Below are positions 48,284 through 58,854 of a stretch of 64,000 nt of DNA, in pieces. The DNA comes from Apostichopus japonicus (lineage: Eukaryota; Echinodermata; Holothuroidea; Aspidochirotida; Stichopodidae). Position 1 is the first letter of the stretch. Every line of letters begins with the position of its first letter. Both the position numbers and the translations under genes were made by a program. The notes under the pieces were generated by a model. The model saw only the letters and a list, made by a program, of their open reading frames with translations, searched no databases and was not told the origin of the DNA. Location of the stretch: positions 498,001 to 562,000 of the forward strand of contig NC_092578.1 of assembly GCF_037975245.1 (NCBI RefSeq), given 5' to 3'.

Positions 48284-48749
48284 GGTAGCATACGCCCATT
48301 ACAAGCCCCATTGACTTACACACTAAATCACAAAAGTAATGTGGTCTCTAAGTCTAGATAGAAGTTTTCACTAGCTTAACGCTACCCATCACCGGATAGC
48401 TGACAAGTTGGCCTTTCATGGCACCATCAATTTTCCGTACCATGACCGTGAAAATTTTTTGCTATCCGAGCCGGAAGTTTTCGTCACTTGTAAACAAACC
48501 TCTTCACTCAGTGGTAAACAAATTTCCTACGCTGCTCCTGGGAAGCCTAAAGGGGTCTAAAATTGCCTCAATTGACCCAATTTTTTCACCACATGTACTT
48601 CCATTCATGCTCTTCAACATGAAAGCCACAAAAACTAGATTGTGATTGATAACAGGTCACAAAAGATGTTCTCCTGTTGCTTTTTGGCACTTTTCCTGAA
48701 GGAGAACAATCGAGCGGATTGATATAGACTCTAATAGGAGTATGCCACC
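48284..48749. mobile_element. Element E, copy 1 (466 bp)
   Basis: The left end GGTAGCATACGCCCATTA and the reverse of the right end GGTGGCATACTCCTATTA match at 15 of 18 positions. It is flanked by GTCA on the left and TTAA on the right. It has a 75-codon open frame (48418-48645) without a recognisable motif. It is probably non-coding, a MITE moved in trans. Confidence 0.75.
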
Positions 48750-50550
48750 TTAAGTGAGAGTCGAATTTTTTTTTTTTTTCCAAAATGATACTTTTCATAG
48801 TCGTCACAATATAAACCACAACAGAATTATATGCAATTATCATTTTAGGTCCATAAAGATGTATTTTCAGAGATTTCAGTATGCACGGTGCAGTGTGTAA
48901 ATACACATATGAGCAATACTGTGTAAGCAGTAACCAGGTCTATGTCTGCAACAACACTTCCAGCCACCAATTTTGATAAGCTTGACCAATTTGGGTGCAT
49001 CTATGATTCTTGCAGGTATTATTGGTATCCCTGATCACAATCCACTTGGTCTGGCTTGCCCTACCTGCAGAAACATGATCCATAGAAGGGTCAGCGGTGA
49101 GGGCTTTTTCGTCTCTGGCTCTGAAAAGTGATGAAAACTACTTTTGTTTAGCTCAGCAGATTCCTCACAAACTGACCCACAGGACATACCCCAATGTATT
49201 CCTGAACTGTTTGGAACATGTTAAACTGATATTGCATGTCACTCCAGTGCAACTGTTAAGTTACTAAGAATAAAAGAGGAGAATTGAAGGTGTTCTTTGC
49301 CAAAACTGGATCATCGGGATTTGTAAACAACAGCCTCACTGTAACAGTATTACAGCAGTCAAAAGGAAAGCTTACTGGAATGCTATCTAGATACACTGTT
49401 CACCTCAATAGCATATCCAGTCCATTTAAAGGTTTGTGCATAGGTTGTTACAATGTATTAAAGACAGTTATAAGAGAAGAGAGGTGGAAAGGGGGGCATA
49501 TTTCATGATAAAACATTCAAATTTGTTGCTCGGCAGAGAACAACAACGTCAAATTACCTTATTCTCCATTGGTGGCAAGCACTGGTTCCTATAGTTACTA
49601 CAGTAGATCTCCCATGGAAGCATCAGGATATCTCTTTCTGCTGTCAGAGTTGTTTGGTATTTGTTGTTACCTCATCTAACCAGTTGAGTCCATTGATACC
49701 ACACCCATTCAATGTATATCGCTGTGCATGCTGAGGACTTAGCACGTCAACTTTCTCTGAAATTGACAAAACAACAGAAAACTAATGAGGAGTGAATAGG
49801 CTCAAAAACCCCTTGATGCACATTGGCAGAAGCAGAAAATGCATACCTTTGTGGATTATTTGCTAAATAAGACTCAAAACATTCTCTGTGCAAGGTATTA
49901 GCCCTCAGCAGCCACTCCACTTAGGATACAGACCTCATACAACATTGTGCTACAGCTGGTGTAGACTTGGTCTAGGATACTAACGTAGCGCCATTATGAA
50001 CCTGAGGCCTAGGCCTAAGCTAACAACATTAGGGGTATTTCATGCATTGAAACTGAGTTTTTGTCCTTAGTTAAACACCAGGTACTTCCAGCTTTAGCAA
50101 AAATAACCTTAAGTATGATTACCATGTAATTTAGGTGCCCACAGATGTCAAATTTCACTGAACTTAGTCGTTCACGTCACACACACTGCAGGCTTTTTGG
50201 TCTGATTCTGAAGGATTTTGAATTTCGTGCATTTGGCACCTACTTAGCAGATTCAAGGCAGGAATCACACTACGGAAGCTTTGGTAGGTCAAGGCTTAAT
50301 GACCCAATAGTTTATTGGGGAGGAAAACTGGTTAGAAATGCTCAGAAGGCTGTTCTAGTCTAATGTATGGACACGCACATGCTCTTTGTGGCACTTTAAG
50401 GCTGTAATACTAATTTATGCGTAAAAATCACCCAAGCGTGAAATTTTCTGACGTTTGCTTGAAAACCATTTTTACACACCATAGCAACTACTTTGATCCA
50501 AAATTGGGACTTCTAGCACTTAAAATGAAAAATTTGGCATTTTTGCTTAA
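48750..50550. other. Spacer I, copy 1 (1801 bp, TTAA to TTAA)
   Basis: It begins TTAAGTGAGAGTCG followed by a T-run and ends TTTTTGCTTAA. No transposase was recognised. A coding-like island on the minus strand (49671-49756) is listed separately. Short open frames (49284-49508, 50145-50363) are intact but unrecognised and identical in the second copy. Confidence 0.6.
49671..49756 (-). pseudogene. Exon-like island inside spacer I
   Basis: On the minus strand an acceptor CAATTTCAG and donor GAG|GTAACA bound 86 nt. They encode KVDVLSPQHAQRYTLNGCGI followed by NGLNWLDE in phase 2. The peptide has normal amino-acid composition, unlike surrounding frames, so it may be a host exon captured by the element or part of the element's own spliced gene. 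The identical copy is at 51938-52023. The protein was not recognised. Confidence 0.3.
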
Positions 50551-51016
50551 GGTAGCATACGCCCATTACAAGCCCCATTGACTTACACACTAAATCACAA
50601 AAGTAATGTGGTCTCTAAGTCTAGATAGAAGTTTTCACTAGCTTAACGCTACCCATCACCGGATAGCTGACAAGTTGGCCTTTCATGGCACCATCAATTT
50701 TCCGTACCATGACCGTGAAAATTTTTTGCTATCCGAGCCGGAAGTTTTCGTCACTTGTAAACAAACCTCTTCACTCAGTGGTAAACAAATTTCCTACGCT
50801 GCTCCTGGGAAGCCTAAAGGGGTCTAAAATTGCCTCAATTGACCCAATTTTTTCACCACATGTACTTCCATTCATGCTCTTCAACATGAAAGCCACAAAA
50901 ACTAGATTGTGATTGATAACAGGTCACAAAAGATGTTCTCCTGTTGCTTTTTGGCACTTTTCCTGAAGGAGAACAATCGAGCGGATTGATATAGACTCTA
51001 ATAGGAGTATGCCACC
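50551..51016. mobile_element. Element E, copy 2
   Basis: Appears identical to copy 1 and is flanked on both sides by TTAA (50547-50550 and 51017-51020). Confidence 0.75.
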
Positions 51017-52817
51017 TTAAGTGAGAGTCGAATTTTTTTTTTTTTTCCAAAATGATACTTTTCATAGTCGTCACAATATAAACCACAACAGAATTATATG
51101 CAATTATCATTTTAGGTCCATAAAGATGTATTTTCAGAGATTTCAGTATGCACGGTGCAGTGTGTAAATACACATATGAGCAATACTGTGTAAGCAGTAA
51201 CCAGGTCTATGTCTGCAACAACACTTCCAGCCACCAATTTTGATAAGCTTGACCAATTTGGGTGCATCTATGATTCTTGCAGGTATTATTGGTATCCCTG
51301 ATCACAATCCACTTGGTCTGGCTTGCCCTACCTGCAGAAACATGATCCATAGAAGGGTCAGCGGTGAGGGCTTTTTCGTCTCTGGCTCTGAAAAGTGATG
51401 AAAACTACTTTTGTTTAGCTCAGCAGATTCCTCACAAACTGACCCACAGGACATACCCCAATGTATTCCTGAACTGTTTGGAACATGTTAAACTGATATT
51501 GCATGTCACTCCAGTGCAACTGTTAAGTTACTAAGAATAAAAGAGGAGAATTGAAGGTGTTCTTTGCCAAAACTGGATCATCGGGATTTGTAAACAACAG
51601 CCTCACTGTAACAGTATTACAGCAGTCAAAAGGAAAGCTTACTGGAATGCTATCTAGATACACTGTTCACCTCAATAGCATATCCAGTCCATTTAAAGGT
51701 TTGTGCATAGGTTGTTACAATGTATTAAAGACAGTTATAAGAGAAGAGAGGTGGAAAGGGGGGCATATTTCATGATAAAACATTCAAATTTGTTGCTCGG
51801 CAGAGAACAACAACGTCAAATTACCTTATTCTCCATTGGTGGCAAGCACTGGTTCCTATAGTTACTACAGTAGATCTCCCATGGAAGCATCAGGATATCT
51901 CTTTCTGCTGTCAGAGTTGTTTGGTATTTGTTGTTACCTCATCTAACCAGTTGAGTCCATTGATACCACACCCATTCAATGTATATCGCTGTGCATGCTG
52001 AGGACTTAGCACGTCAACTTTCTCTGAAATTGACAAAACAACAGAAAACTAATGAGGAGTGAATAGGCTCAAAAACCCCTTGATGCACATTGGCAGAAGC
52101 AGAAAATGCATACCTTTGTGGATTATTTGCTAAATAAGACTCAAAACATTCTCTGTGCAAGGTATTAGCCCTCAGCAGCCACTCCACTTAGGATACAGAC
52201 CTCATACAACATTGTGCTACAGCTGGTGTAGACTTGGTCTAGGATACTAACGTAGCGCCATTATGAACCTGAGGCCTAGGCCTAAGCTAACAACATTAGG
52301 GGTATTTCATGCATTGAAACTGAGTTTTTGTCCTTAGTTAAACACCAGGTACTTCCAGCTTTAGCAAAAATAACCTTAAGTATGATTACCATGTAATTTA
52401 GGTGCCCACAGATGTCAAATTTCACTGAACTTAGTCGTTCACGTCACACACACTGCAGGCTTTTTGGTCTGATTCTGAAGGATTTTGAATTTCGTGCATT
52501 TGGCACCTACTTAGCAGATTCAAGGCAGGAATCACACTACGGAAGCTTTGGTAGGTCAAGGCTTAATGACCCAATAGTTTATTGGGGAGGAAAACTGGTT
52601 AGAAATGCTCAGAAGGCTGTTCTAGTCTAATGTATGGACACGCACATGCTCTTTGTGGCACTTTAAGGCTGTAATACTAATTTATGCGTAAAAATCACCC
52701 AAGCGTGAAATTTTCTGACGTTTGCTTGAAAACCATTTTTACACACCATAGCAACTACTTTGATCCAAAATTGGGACTTCTAGCACTTAAAATGAAAAAT
52801 TTGGCATTTTTGCTTAA
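51017..52817. other. Spacer I, copy 2
   Basis: An exact repeat of 48750-50550, including the exon-like island (51938-52023, minus) and the short open frames at 51551-51775 and 52412-52630. No new feature. Confidence 0.7.
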
Positions 52818-53283
52818 GGTAGCATACGCCCATTACAAGCCCCATTGACTTACACACTAAATCACAAAAGTAATGTGGTCTCTAAGTCTAGATAGAAGTT
52901 TTCACTAGCTTAACGCTACCCATCACCGGATAGCTGACAAGTTGGCCTTTCATGGCACCATCAATTTTCCGTACCATGACCGTGAAAATTTTTTGCTATC
53001 CGAGCCGGAAGTTTTCGTCACTTGTAAACAAACCTCTTCACTCAGTGGTAAACAAATTTCCTACGCTGCTCCTGGGAAGCCTAAAGGGGTCTAAAATTGC
53101 CTCAATTGACCCAATTTTTTCACCACATGTACTTCCATTCATGCTCTTCAACATGAAAGCCACAAAAACTAGATTGTGATTGATAACAGGTCACAAAAGA
53201 TGTTCTCCTGTTGCTTTTTGGCACTTTTCCTGAAGGAGAACAATCGAGCGGATTGATATAGACTCTAATAGGAGTATGCCACC
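52818..53283. mobile_element. Element E, copy 3
   Basis: Third copy. The left flank is TTAA (52814-52817) and the right flank GTCA (53284-53287). The right end GTATGCCACC is complete. Confidence 0.75.
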
Positions 53284-53484
53284 GTCAGGGGGGGGGGGGC
53301 ATCCGCCCCCTGACTGTATATATGGACGCTCCGCCACTAAGTAAGGGGATGTTGGAGAACTGGCTGAAATGAGGCAAGTCATTGGCCTAAGACGAAGTTG
53401 TGTTACGCTTACCGGTACTCACACTCACTGCTTCCACTTTTCACGGGGCGTGAAGACGCGGTTGGGGTGACAATGTGGTCTATA

Positions 53485-53705
53485 GCCAGGGGACGGGCCG
53501 AGGGTCCCCCAGCAATTACTAAAATTATTACACCTATATAGTATACGTGTGCATCGGACAGATCGACAAGTATGCATTGAAAAATGGGCAGATGCACGTT
53601 TCGGAGCCTTGGTAAATATTGGGGGGGCTTATCATGCATTTGCCCCCTCAACTTTTTCATTGGGGGGGCTGAGCCCCCCAAGCCCCCCCGGTTCCGCCGC
53701 CACTG
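53485..53705 (-). mobile_element. hAT-like repeat copy
   Basis: The right end GGTTCCGCCGCCACTG reads CAGTGGCGGCGGAACC on the minus strand, the family's terminal repeat. Next to it, G/C-runs in inverted order (GGGGGGGCTGAGCCCCCC) form a hairpin. The other end lies near TAGCCAGGGGAC at 53485 and is not sharp. Confidence 0.55.
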
Positions 53706-55236
53706 TTCATATGTATGGGAATATCTACGAAATGATTTCACTGACAGCTTTGAGTCCGCTTCCCGCAAAACAAACTTTTCATGTCAAAGATACGTTAATG
53801 GGATTGCACTCCTAGCTTAGTGTGCCGGCCTTCAGCCATTTGGCTGAGTGAGGTAACAACGGCCTTCTACACAAACCGTTTTAATTCTAACAAAAATACT
53901 ATAATATCTGTTTCATTTGCAAAAATAAAATAACTGCAGTTTTCATGTCTCCGTGTGTGGTATTGGTAGAGGCTACAGTGACAGTGATCTCGAGCTTATA
54001 CTTTATGATCCAGGCGCGGTACCACCAGATCACGCACGTGATGTAATATGCAGAACACAAACGTACAGTTACTTCACACCCCATAAAACTGTGGAAAAGT
54101 TTTATGTTAGTAGTCTTAATGTTTGAAACGCAGAGAGGTTTTCGATACATTAAGTTTACTGTGCACTCATTCAAGCCGATATATTGAAACCTTTCATGTC
54201 ATTACGTAATCATGCGGCGCTCTCTGCCTCTCTGTCTTCATTTGCATTTTATGTTAATTCTAAATACCTCACACACATGGCTCCTTAATTTTGTATAGAG
54301 AAAACTTTACATGTTATGTATACGGAAGGTATACGAATTGGTGTGCACTGAGACAGGCTGTTGTAGTTAATGTCGAGAGGAGTTACCAAAGAAATACCAA
54401 ACTTTCTCTTTTTGAAAAGTCCTATTTCATCCAATGGATGCACTCTCAACCCCAGTCCCGTGTATCATCGTGGCTGTTAGCATGATAACAAAATCTATCA
54501 ACGGTTTGTCAGGTGGGAACACGGAATTGCATGGTCAGGAATATAGGCATTTACAGTTTAAATCTGAAATCAAATATTGGGTTGTATTTTGTTGTTTTTC
54601 AGTTTCATTGAAGCTCAACAGAATCACATTTACTGCTATCTACGAAACACATTTATATTTAAGTGAGAAATGTTGCTATTCTTTTGTAAAAAACTCCAAT
54701 GCAGTTTTTGATTGTCTTGTTACTGACATCGAAGCAGAGCTGTTGATTACCACGTGTACGCTCAACATGGCGTATAGGCTATAAAGTGAGCGCCATTCCT
54801 TCTTGATGCCAAACAAAGACAGGCCAATTTAATATGACTTACATATTTATTCTAACATGTTGTCAGGAAACGGAACACAATCAAATATGTCAGGAAAAAA
54901 CTTTGTGTAGTTACTTCATTATTCTGTTAAGTGTCGATATTCTTTAACTTGATTGAGTTGCATAAATCATCACTGTTAGAATGATTCTGCTTAAAAAAAC
55001 TGACTATCAATAAAAAAAAATTAAAAAAATTGGCTGAGTAATGCATGAAGGTATCAAAGGGAAATTGGGACATTTTTGAACAAATCGTAATAACTTAATA
55101 ATAATAACTTAATATTCTTCATTGATGCTTGCAGTGTCACCAATCGTTTGGTTAAAAGTAACGGGACAAATATAGCAGCAGACAAGTTGGATCTTATCTC
55201 GAACAAATATACCCGGATATATAATGCGAGAGGAGA
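53706..55236. other. Intergenic, nothing recognised
   Basis: AT-rich sequence. A 116-codon open frame at 54434-54784 has no splice-site support or recognised motif and is not called as a gene. Confidence 0.45.
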
Positions 55237-55310
55237 AAGCAAGGGCGGCGGAAGCACTTTTAATCTGGGGGGGGGGGGGCACCGACATCAAAGGGCACTT
55301 TGCAGAAATT
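55237..55310. mobile_element. hAT-like repeat end fragment
   Basis: AAGGGCGGCGGAAGCAC followed by a 14-base G-run and GCACC resembles the left end of the family. It breaks off into unrelated sequence. Confidence 0.45.
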
Positions 55311-55520
55311 CGATTGGACTGATGCAGCCTTATATTTAGTACCCTTTATAACTCTTATTGTATTATCTTATTTGCGTATACACAGCCAAAATGAGGTGAA
55401 ATCATGCTAGTTGCTAATGTAGGAATCTTCCGAATTAGAGTTTATTTCCTGTCAATATCTTAACCAATTTTTTCCATTTGAAATTGCTTTGAGTGTGACC
55501 CACAGAACTTCATTAAAAGT

Positions 55521-55789
55521 CAGGGGCGTAGCCAGGATTTGCAAAGTTGCATGCACGACTATCTGAGCGGAGCGCCACCATCGGTTGGCGCGGAGCGTAC
55601 AAGAAATTTTTTGGTTTTACAAACCCCTCAGTTGGCTGGAAACGGCCCTTCCCGAGTGTTCATTCTGGTTGTCTGGCCTCTTGCTAACTTGAGACACCTC
55701 AATTTTTATGTAGAAAAAGGGCACATTTTTAACCTGAGGAAAAGTGGGGGGGCACGTGCCCCCTGTGCCCCCCGGTTCCGCCGCCCTTG
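55521..55789 (+). mobile_element. Complete 269-bp hAT-like MITE copy
   Basis: The left end is CAGGGGCGTAGCCAGG and the right end GGTTCCGCCGCCCTTG (CAAGGGCGGCGGAACC reversed). The interior carries GAGCGGAGCGCCACCATCGG, TTGGCGCGGAGCGTACAAGA and GGCTGGAAACGGCCCTTCCC. The adjacent 8-mers do not match, so the target duplication is lost. Confidence 0.7.
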
Positions 55790-56433
55790 GGAGAAAGGCC
55801 TCCGGTCCACCTTTCATGGAAACTAAACAATAGAGATTGATAAAAGGGAATATCCATGGGCAACGACGGGATGGCTACACGGACTTCAAAATGTATCTCG
55901 AAATGACGATAGTGTAGCAAGTGGAAAGAGCAAATACTGAACGCTGAGGCCTAGATTGAACACTTCATGTGAGTAATATCTTGTTTTTGGTACTGGGTGG
56001 GATTAACCTGGGGAATAAGCAGTATGCAGTTTCTCATAAAACAATTATTATTTTATATAGGCTATATAGCAGTATATCCGGCTTATAAATTTTAAGAATC
56101 TGATCAGTTGATGAGATTTTTAATTGATTTAATATAATTAAAGGGACATTCAAGTCGTTGAAAATGTACGTGTCAGTCATATTTGTAAGAAAATATATTC
56201 TATTTGTTGAAAACCCCATATATCAGCATCTGAAGTTGTTAATTCCTACATTTAAATATGACCATATGAATGTAATACATTTTACCAGATGAAGACAGAG
56301 GATCATATTACGGTAGGTGGTTCATCCTTGGATGTAATACTTTGGAATGTTTCTTTAGTTGTCATTGAAGTTCTCTGCATTTTGCAATATGCTGCAATAT
56401 GTTTGTAAGAATATTAATTTCCTCAGTGAATAA

Positions 56434-56685
56434 ATGAATTTTCCTAATGATGACGAGAAACAAGGCAATTTTGCCACACCAGCACTGAGAAAAATTTATC
56501 AAAATCTGAAAACGGCTCCCCATAGAGGCATGGCACAGCTTTCCATAGTAACAGAGAAGCTTCAACTTTCAAGAACTCGCAAGGCGGTGAATGAAAACAG
56601 TCTTAAAATTTCCATCATGCCATTCCAAAATGATGAAGTTGAGAATATTTGCTCCTCTCTCGTGCGAGAATACCTCAGTCGAAAG
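56434..56685 (+). CDS. MINDY4: MINDY4 exon 1 (start)
   Basis: The first ATG follows directly after an in-frame TAA (56431-56433). The donor is AAAG|GTTTGT. 84 codons, phase 0. MNFPNDDEKQGNFATPALRK opens a segment not seen in the vertebrate protein as I recall it. Then MPFQNDEVENICSSLVREYL, SRK begins the conserved region (VEEVAASLVREFLSRK in human). An internal ATG at 56617 would give the shorter vertebrate-like start, so the true start is undecided. TTTCCTCAG at 56425 could also be an acceptor of a 5' UTR intron. Confidence 0.8.
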
Positions 56686-57186
56686 GTTTGTATGTTTCGC
56701 CTCAGACATAGTAGCAAACGCGCAGTAATGTTAGGCCTAGCCGCGCCTAGGGTCTGCCTCAACGTTAAACCCAACGTATCAGGAGTAGGCCTAGGCTAGA
56801 CCAAGTAGAAACTAGCAGTAACACTAACAGTAACGTTAGCAGCTAATATTCGTGGAATAGGTTTCCAAAGATAAAACCATTGCCGGTTGTTCAACTAAAA
56901 CTTGAAATTAAGGCCTACATGGCGTCTATATGCGCGTTTTGATTTAGGCCATTCCTAGCCTAAGATTGTTAAACATTAAGGGGGCTTGTTGTAAATTTCA
57001 AATGTGTTTTTCATTGACTAGGCTATAGCCTAGGCTAGGTCTAGTATAACTAGGCCTTAGACTGACATTACTTTAGGCTTTTGGTGAAGTGTTGTTTTGT
57101 ATTTTGGGGGATAAGGTCTAGGTATCTGTCATTAATTTGAAAAGCCTCTGTACTATTTTCAAAGACAAATTATTTGTAACTTACAG

Positions 57187-57306
57187 GGATTAACTCAAAC
57201 TTTGCAGTGTATGGATGATGAAATGCCAAGGACAGAGGCAAGTCTCAACAACAGGGCGACATTAGCCCGAGAAGCAAATCTTGACAAACTGCTGAAGAAA
57301 AACAAG
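57187..57306 (+). CDS. MINDY4: MINDY4 exon 2
   Basis: Acceptor GTAACTTACAG and donor AAG|GTAGGA. Phase 0-0, 40 codons. GLTQTLQCMDDEMPRTEASL is followed by NNRATLAREANLDKLLKKNK. The MDxExPRxxxSxNNRxxL pattern is the conserved N-terminal block of MINDY4. Confidence 0.9.
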
Positions 57307-57622
57307 GTAGGAGTGTGAACATTCATGTGTTAATGTCTAAAACTTCACATTGTATTAGAATATGCAGCATGCAATTTCATCTGAATGTGTTGGTTTGTAT
57401 CATGCAAAGGAAATGTTAACAATCTGAGCAGGTGACAACTTTTGTTCTTGCCCTAGGAGATAAATATTACAAATAGCCAGCATGTGTACAAACAGCATAG
57501 AGACTCATAACATGAGATGTTCAGGATGATAGGTTAGTGTCTCCCTTCTCAAATGATGTTGCATTTAGGTTGAATTATTAGAGAATTAATTGCAGCATAA
57601 TGATTGTCTATGTTTGCTCCAG

Positions 57623-57827
57623 GAGCAAGATGTACCGCTACGTACCATGCTAGAAGTATTATTAAAACATCACAAAGACAGAATGACCAAGAAAGAAAGG
57701 GTACCATCAATCACATCGGAAGTAACAAGTACCTCATCAACTCCTCAGTCTCCACAAGACCAGGGAAGCTTGAGAAAGAGTGAAGAACGGAAAAAGAAAG
57801 CCAAAGCCAAAAAGATGGAGACCAGAG
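57623..57827 (+). CDS. MINDY4: MINDY4 exon 3
   Basis: Acceptor TTTGCTCCAG and donor AGAG|GTAGGA. Phase 0 to 1, 205 nt. EQDVPLRTMLEVLLKHHKDR completes the N-terminal helical block. A Ser/Thr-rich stretch (SITSEVTSTSSTPQSPQDQG) and a Lys-rich one (EERKKKAKAKKMETR) follow, the latter a possible nuclear localisation signal. Confidence 0.9.
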
Positions 57828-57923
57828 GTAGGAGAATTAGCTTAGCTATCAGATTGTTGTGTATGGTAGTATATTATGCTTCCCTCATCAAATCTGGCAC
57901 AGTATAATAGTTATGATTTCTTT

Positions 57924-57972
57924 GGGGATGGGGTGGCACGGGGCGGGGGGAGGCACGGGGGGAGGGGGAGGT
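57924..57972 (+). other. G-quadruplex-prone G-run cluster in a MINDY4 intron
   Basis: Seven or more runs of four to six G occur within 49 bp (GGGGATGGGG, GGGGCGGGGGG, GGGGGGAGGGGG) on the sense strand, about 100 nt after the exon 3 donor. Confidence 0.7.
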
Positions 57973-58187
57973 GTTAGATGGATGCAGGATGAGAGTTGGC
58001 TTACTTCATCAGTTCAAAGGTTTAATCAAAATGTGTTTCAAGTTCCCTTTGCAGGATGAGGAAAGGATACCAACCATACTCTTTTACTATTCAGTGATAT
58101 AGATACCTTAGAAATGAACAATTCTCCCATTTAGAAAGTATCATGCTGCCTTCTTTGTCTACAAGACTTTTCTTATTCCTTGACCAG

Positions 58188-58429
58188 GTCTTGATGGTTT
58201 ACCTCAGGAGGACACTGGGCTAACATACAAAAAAGAGGATACCATACATGTCACCATGAAAGATGAGAGTGAAGTCAAAAGAGTGGCTACCCCAATGCTA
58301 CAGCATACAGAGAGATCATCAAGCGAACATGACATCAAACCTGTACACAGTGCAGGGATGAAGAAGGCTCGTCCAGGCAGTGGGATGCGGTCCAGGGGTG
58401 TAGGGGGACCTGTCACAAGCAGCATAGAG
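58188..58429 (+). CDS. MINDY4: MINDY4 exon 4 (linker)
   Basis: Acceptor TTCCTTGACCAG and donor GAG|GTACGA. Phase 1 to 0, 242 nt. The linker peptide runs GLDGLPQEDTGLTYKKEDTI to RPGSGMRSRGVGGPVTSSIE. The Gly/Arg-rich end (RSRGVGGPVTSS) resembles a short conserved motif in vertebrate MINDY4 linkers as I recall it. No domain. Confidence 0.85.
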
Positions 58430-58854
58430 GTACGACAGAGTGCTCCTTAGTCTTGTTTGTTTTGTAGAGTTGTAGAAATTAAAATATTGGGTGCATGGAC
58501 TGGCACTGTTAATTTGGTTATAGAAGGTGGGGTAGAAGCTCTGGGAGGGGGTCTAACACATCTTTAATTGTCAACAGCAATGATTTGCAATCTCCAATTT
58601 CACAACGTATTGTGATGAGTTATAATATTTGGAGAGATAATTAAACATACATGTAAAGTGACATATATTCAGTGCTCTGGTAAGTTTATCAATCAACATT
58701 CAATGACCAAATTGTCATTAATTGTGTATTTGTTATCAGTCTCTTCTAGTTTGTCAGTATTTTGGTGGATTTGACAAATTAAACAATAGTTTTTTTATTT
58801 TGTGTTACAAGCGAGCAGTTGGTGTTGACTGATCAGGTTGACCAATTGCTTTTT

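Larger units (their letters stand above)
48284..53283. mobile_element. E-I-E-I-E composite structure, 5.0 kb, GTCA target duplication
   Basis: Three 466-bp elements E (48284-48749, 50551-51016, 52818-53283) alternate with two 1801-bp spacers I (48750-50550, 51017-52817), an exact 2267-bp period. No difference between copies was noticed. The outer flanks carry GTCA on both sides (48280-48283 and 53284-53287), while every inner E border is TTAA. Thus the whole block looks like one insertion with a 4-bp duplication. Alternatives are an LTR-like element with tandem recombination (but E lacks TG...CA ends and no primer-binding site follows), or a local tandem duplication or assembly artefact. Confidence 0.75.
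47936..53339. mobile_element. hAT-like MITE interrupted by a 5-kb insertion
   Basis: The left end is CAGTGGCGGGGCTAGGG at 47936. The right end read on the other strand is TAGTGGCGGAGCGTCC ending at 53339. The flanking 8-mers GGTAAGGG (47928-47935) and AGTAAGGG (53340-53347) match at 7 of 8 positions, the duplication length expected for hAT elements. Without the insertion the element is about 400 bp and non-coding. It shares the AGCGGAGCGCCACC/TTGGCGCGGAGCG core with the neighbouring fragments. Confidence 0.75.

Noticed and set aside
48284-53283. LTR retrotransposon with tandem internal region
   Set aside because: E has no TG...CA ends, no primer-binding site or polypurine tract flanks I, and no gag/pol was seen; the E ends are inverted repeats instead. 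It is kept only as an alternative.
54434-54784. 116-codon open frame
   Set aside because: No recognised motif, no splice-site or promoter support, and lies in a transposon-rich intergenic block.
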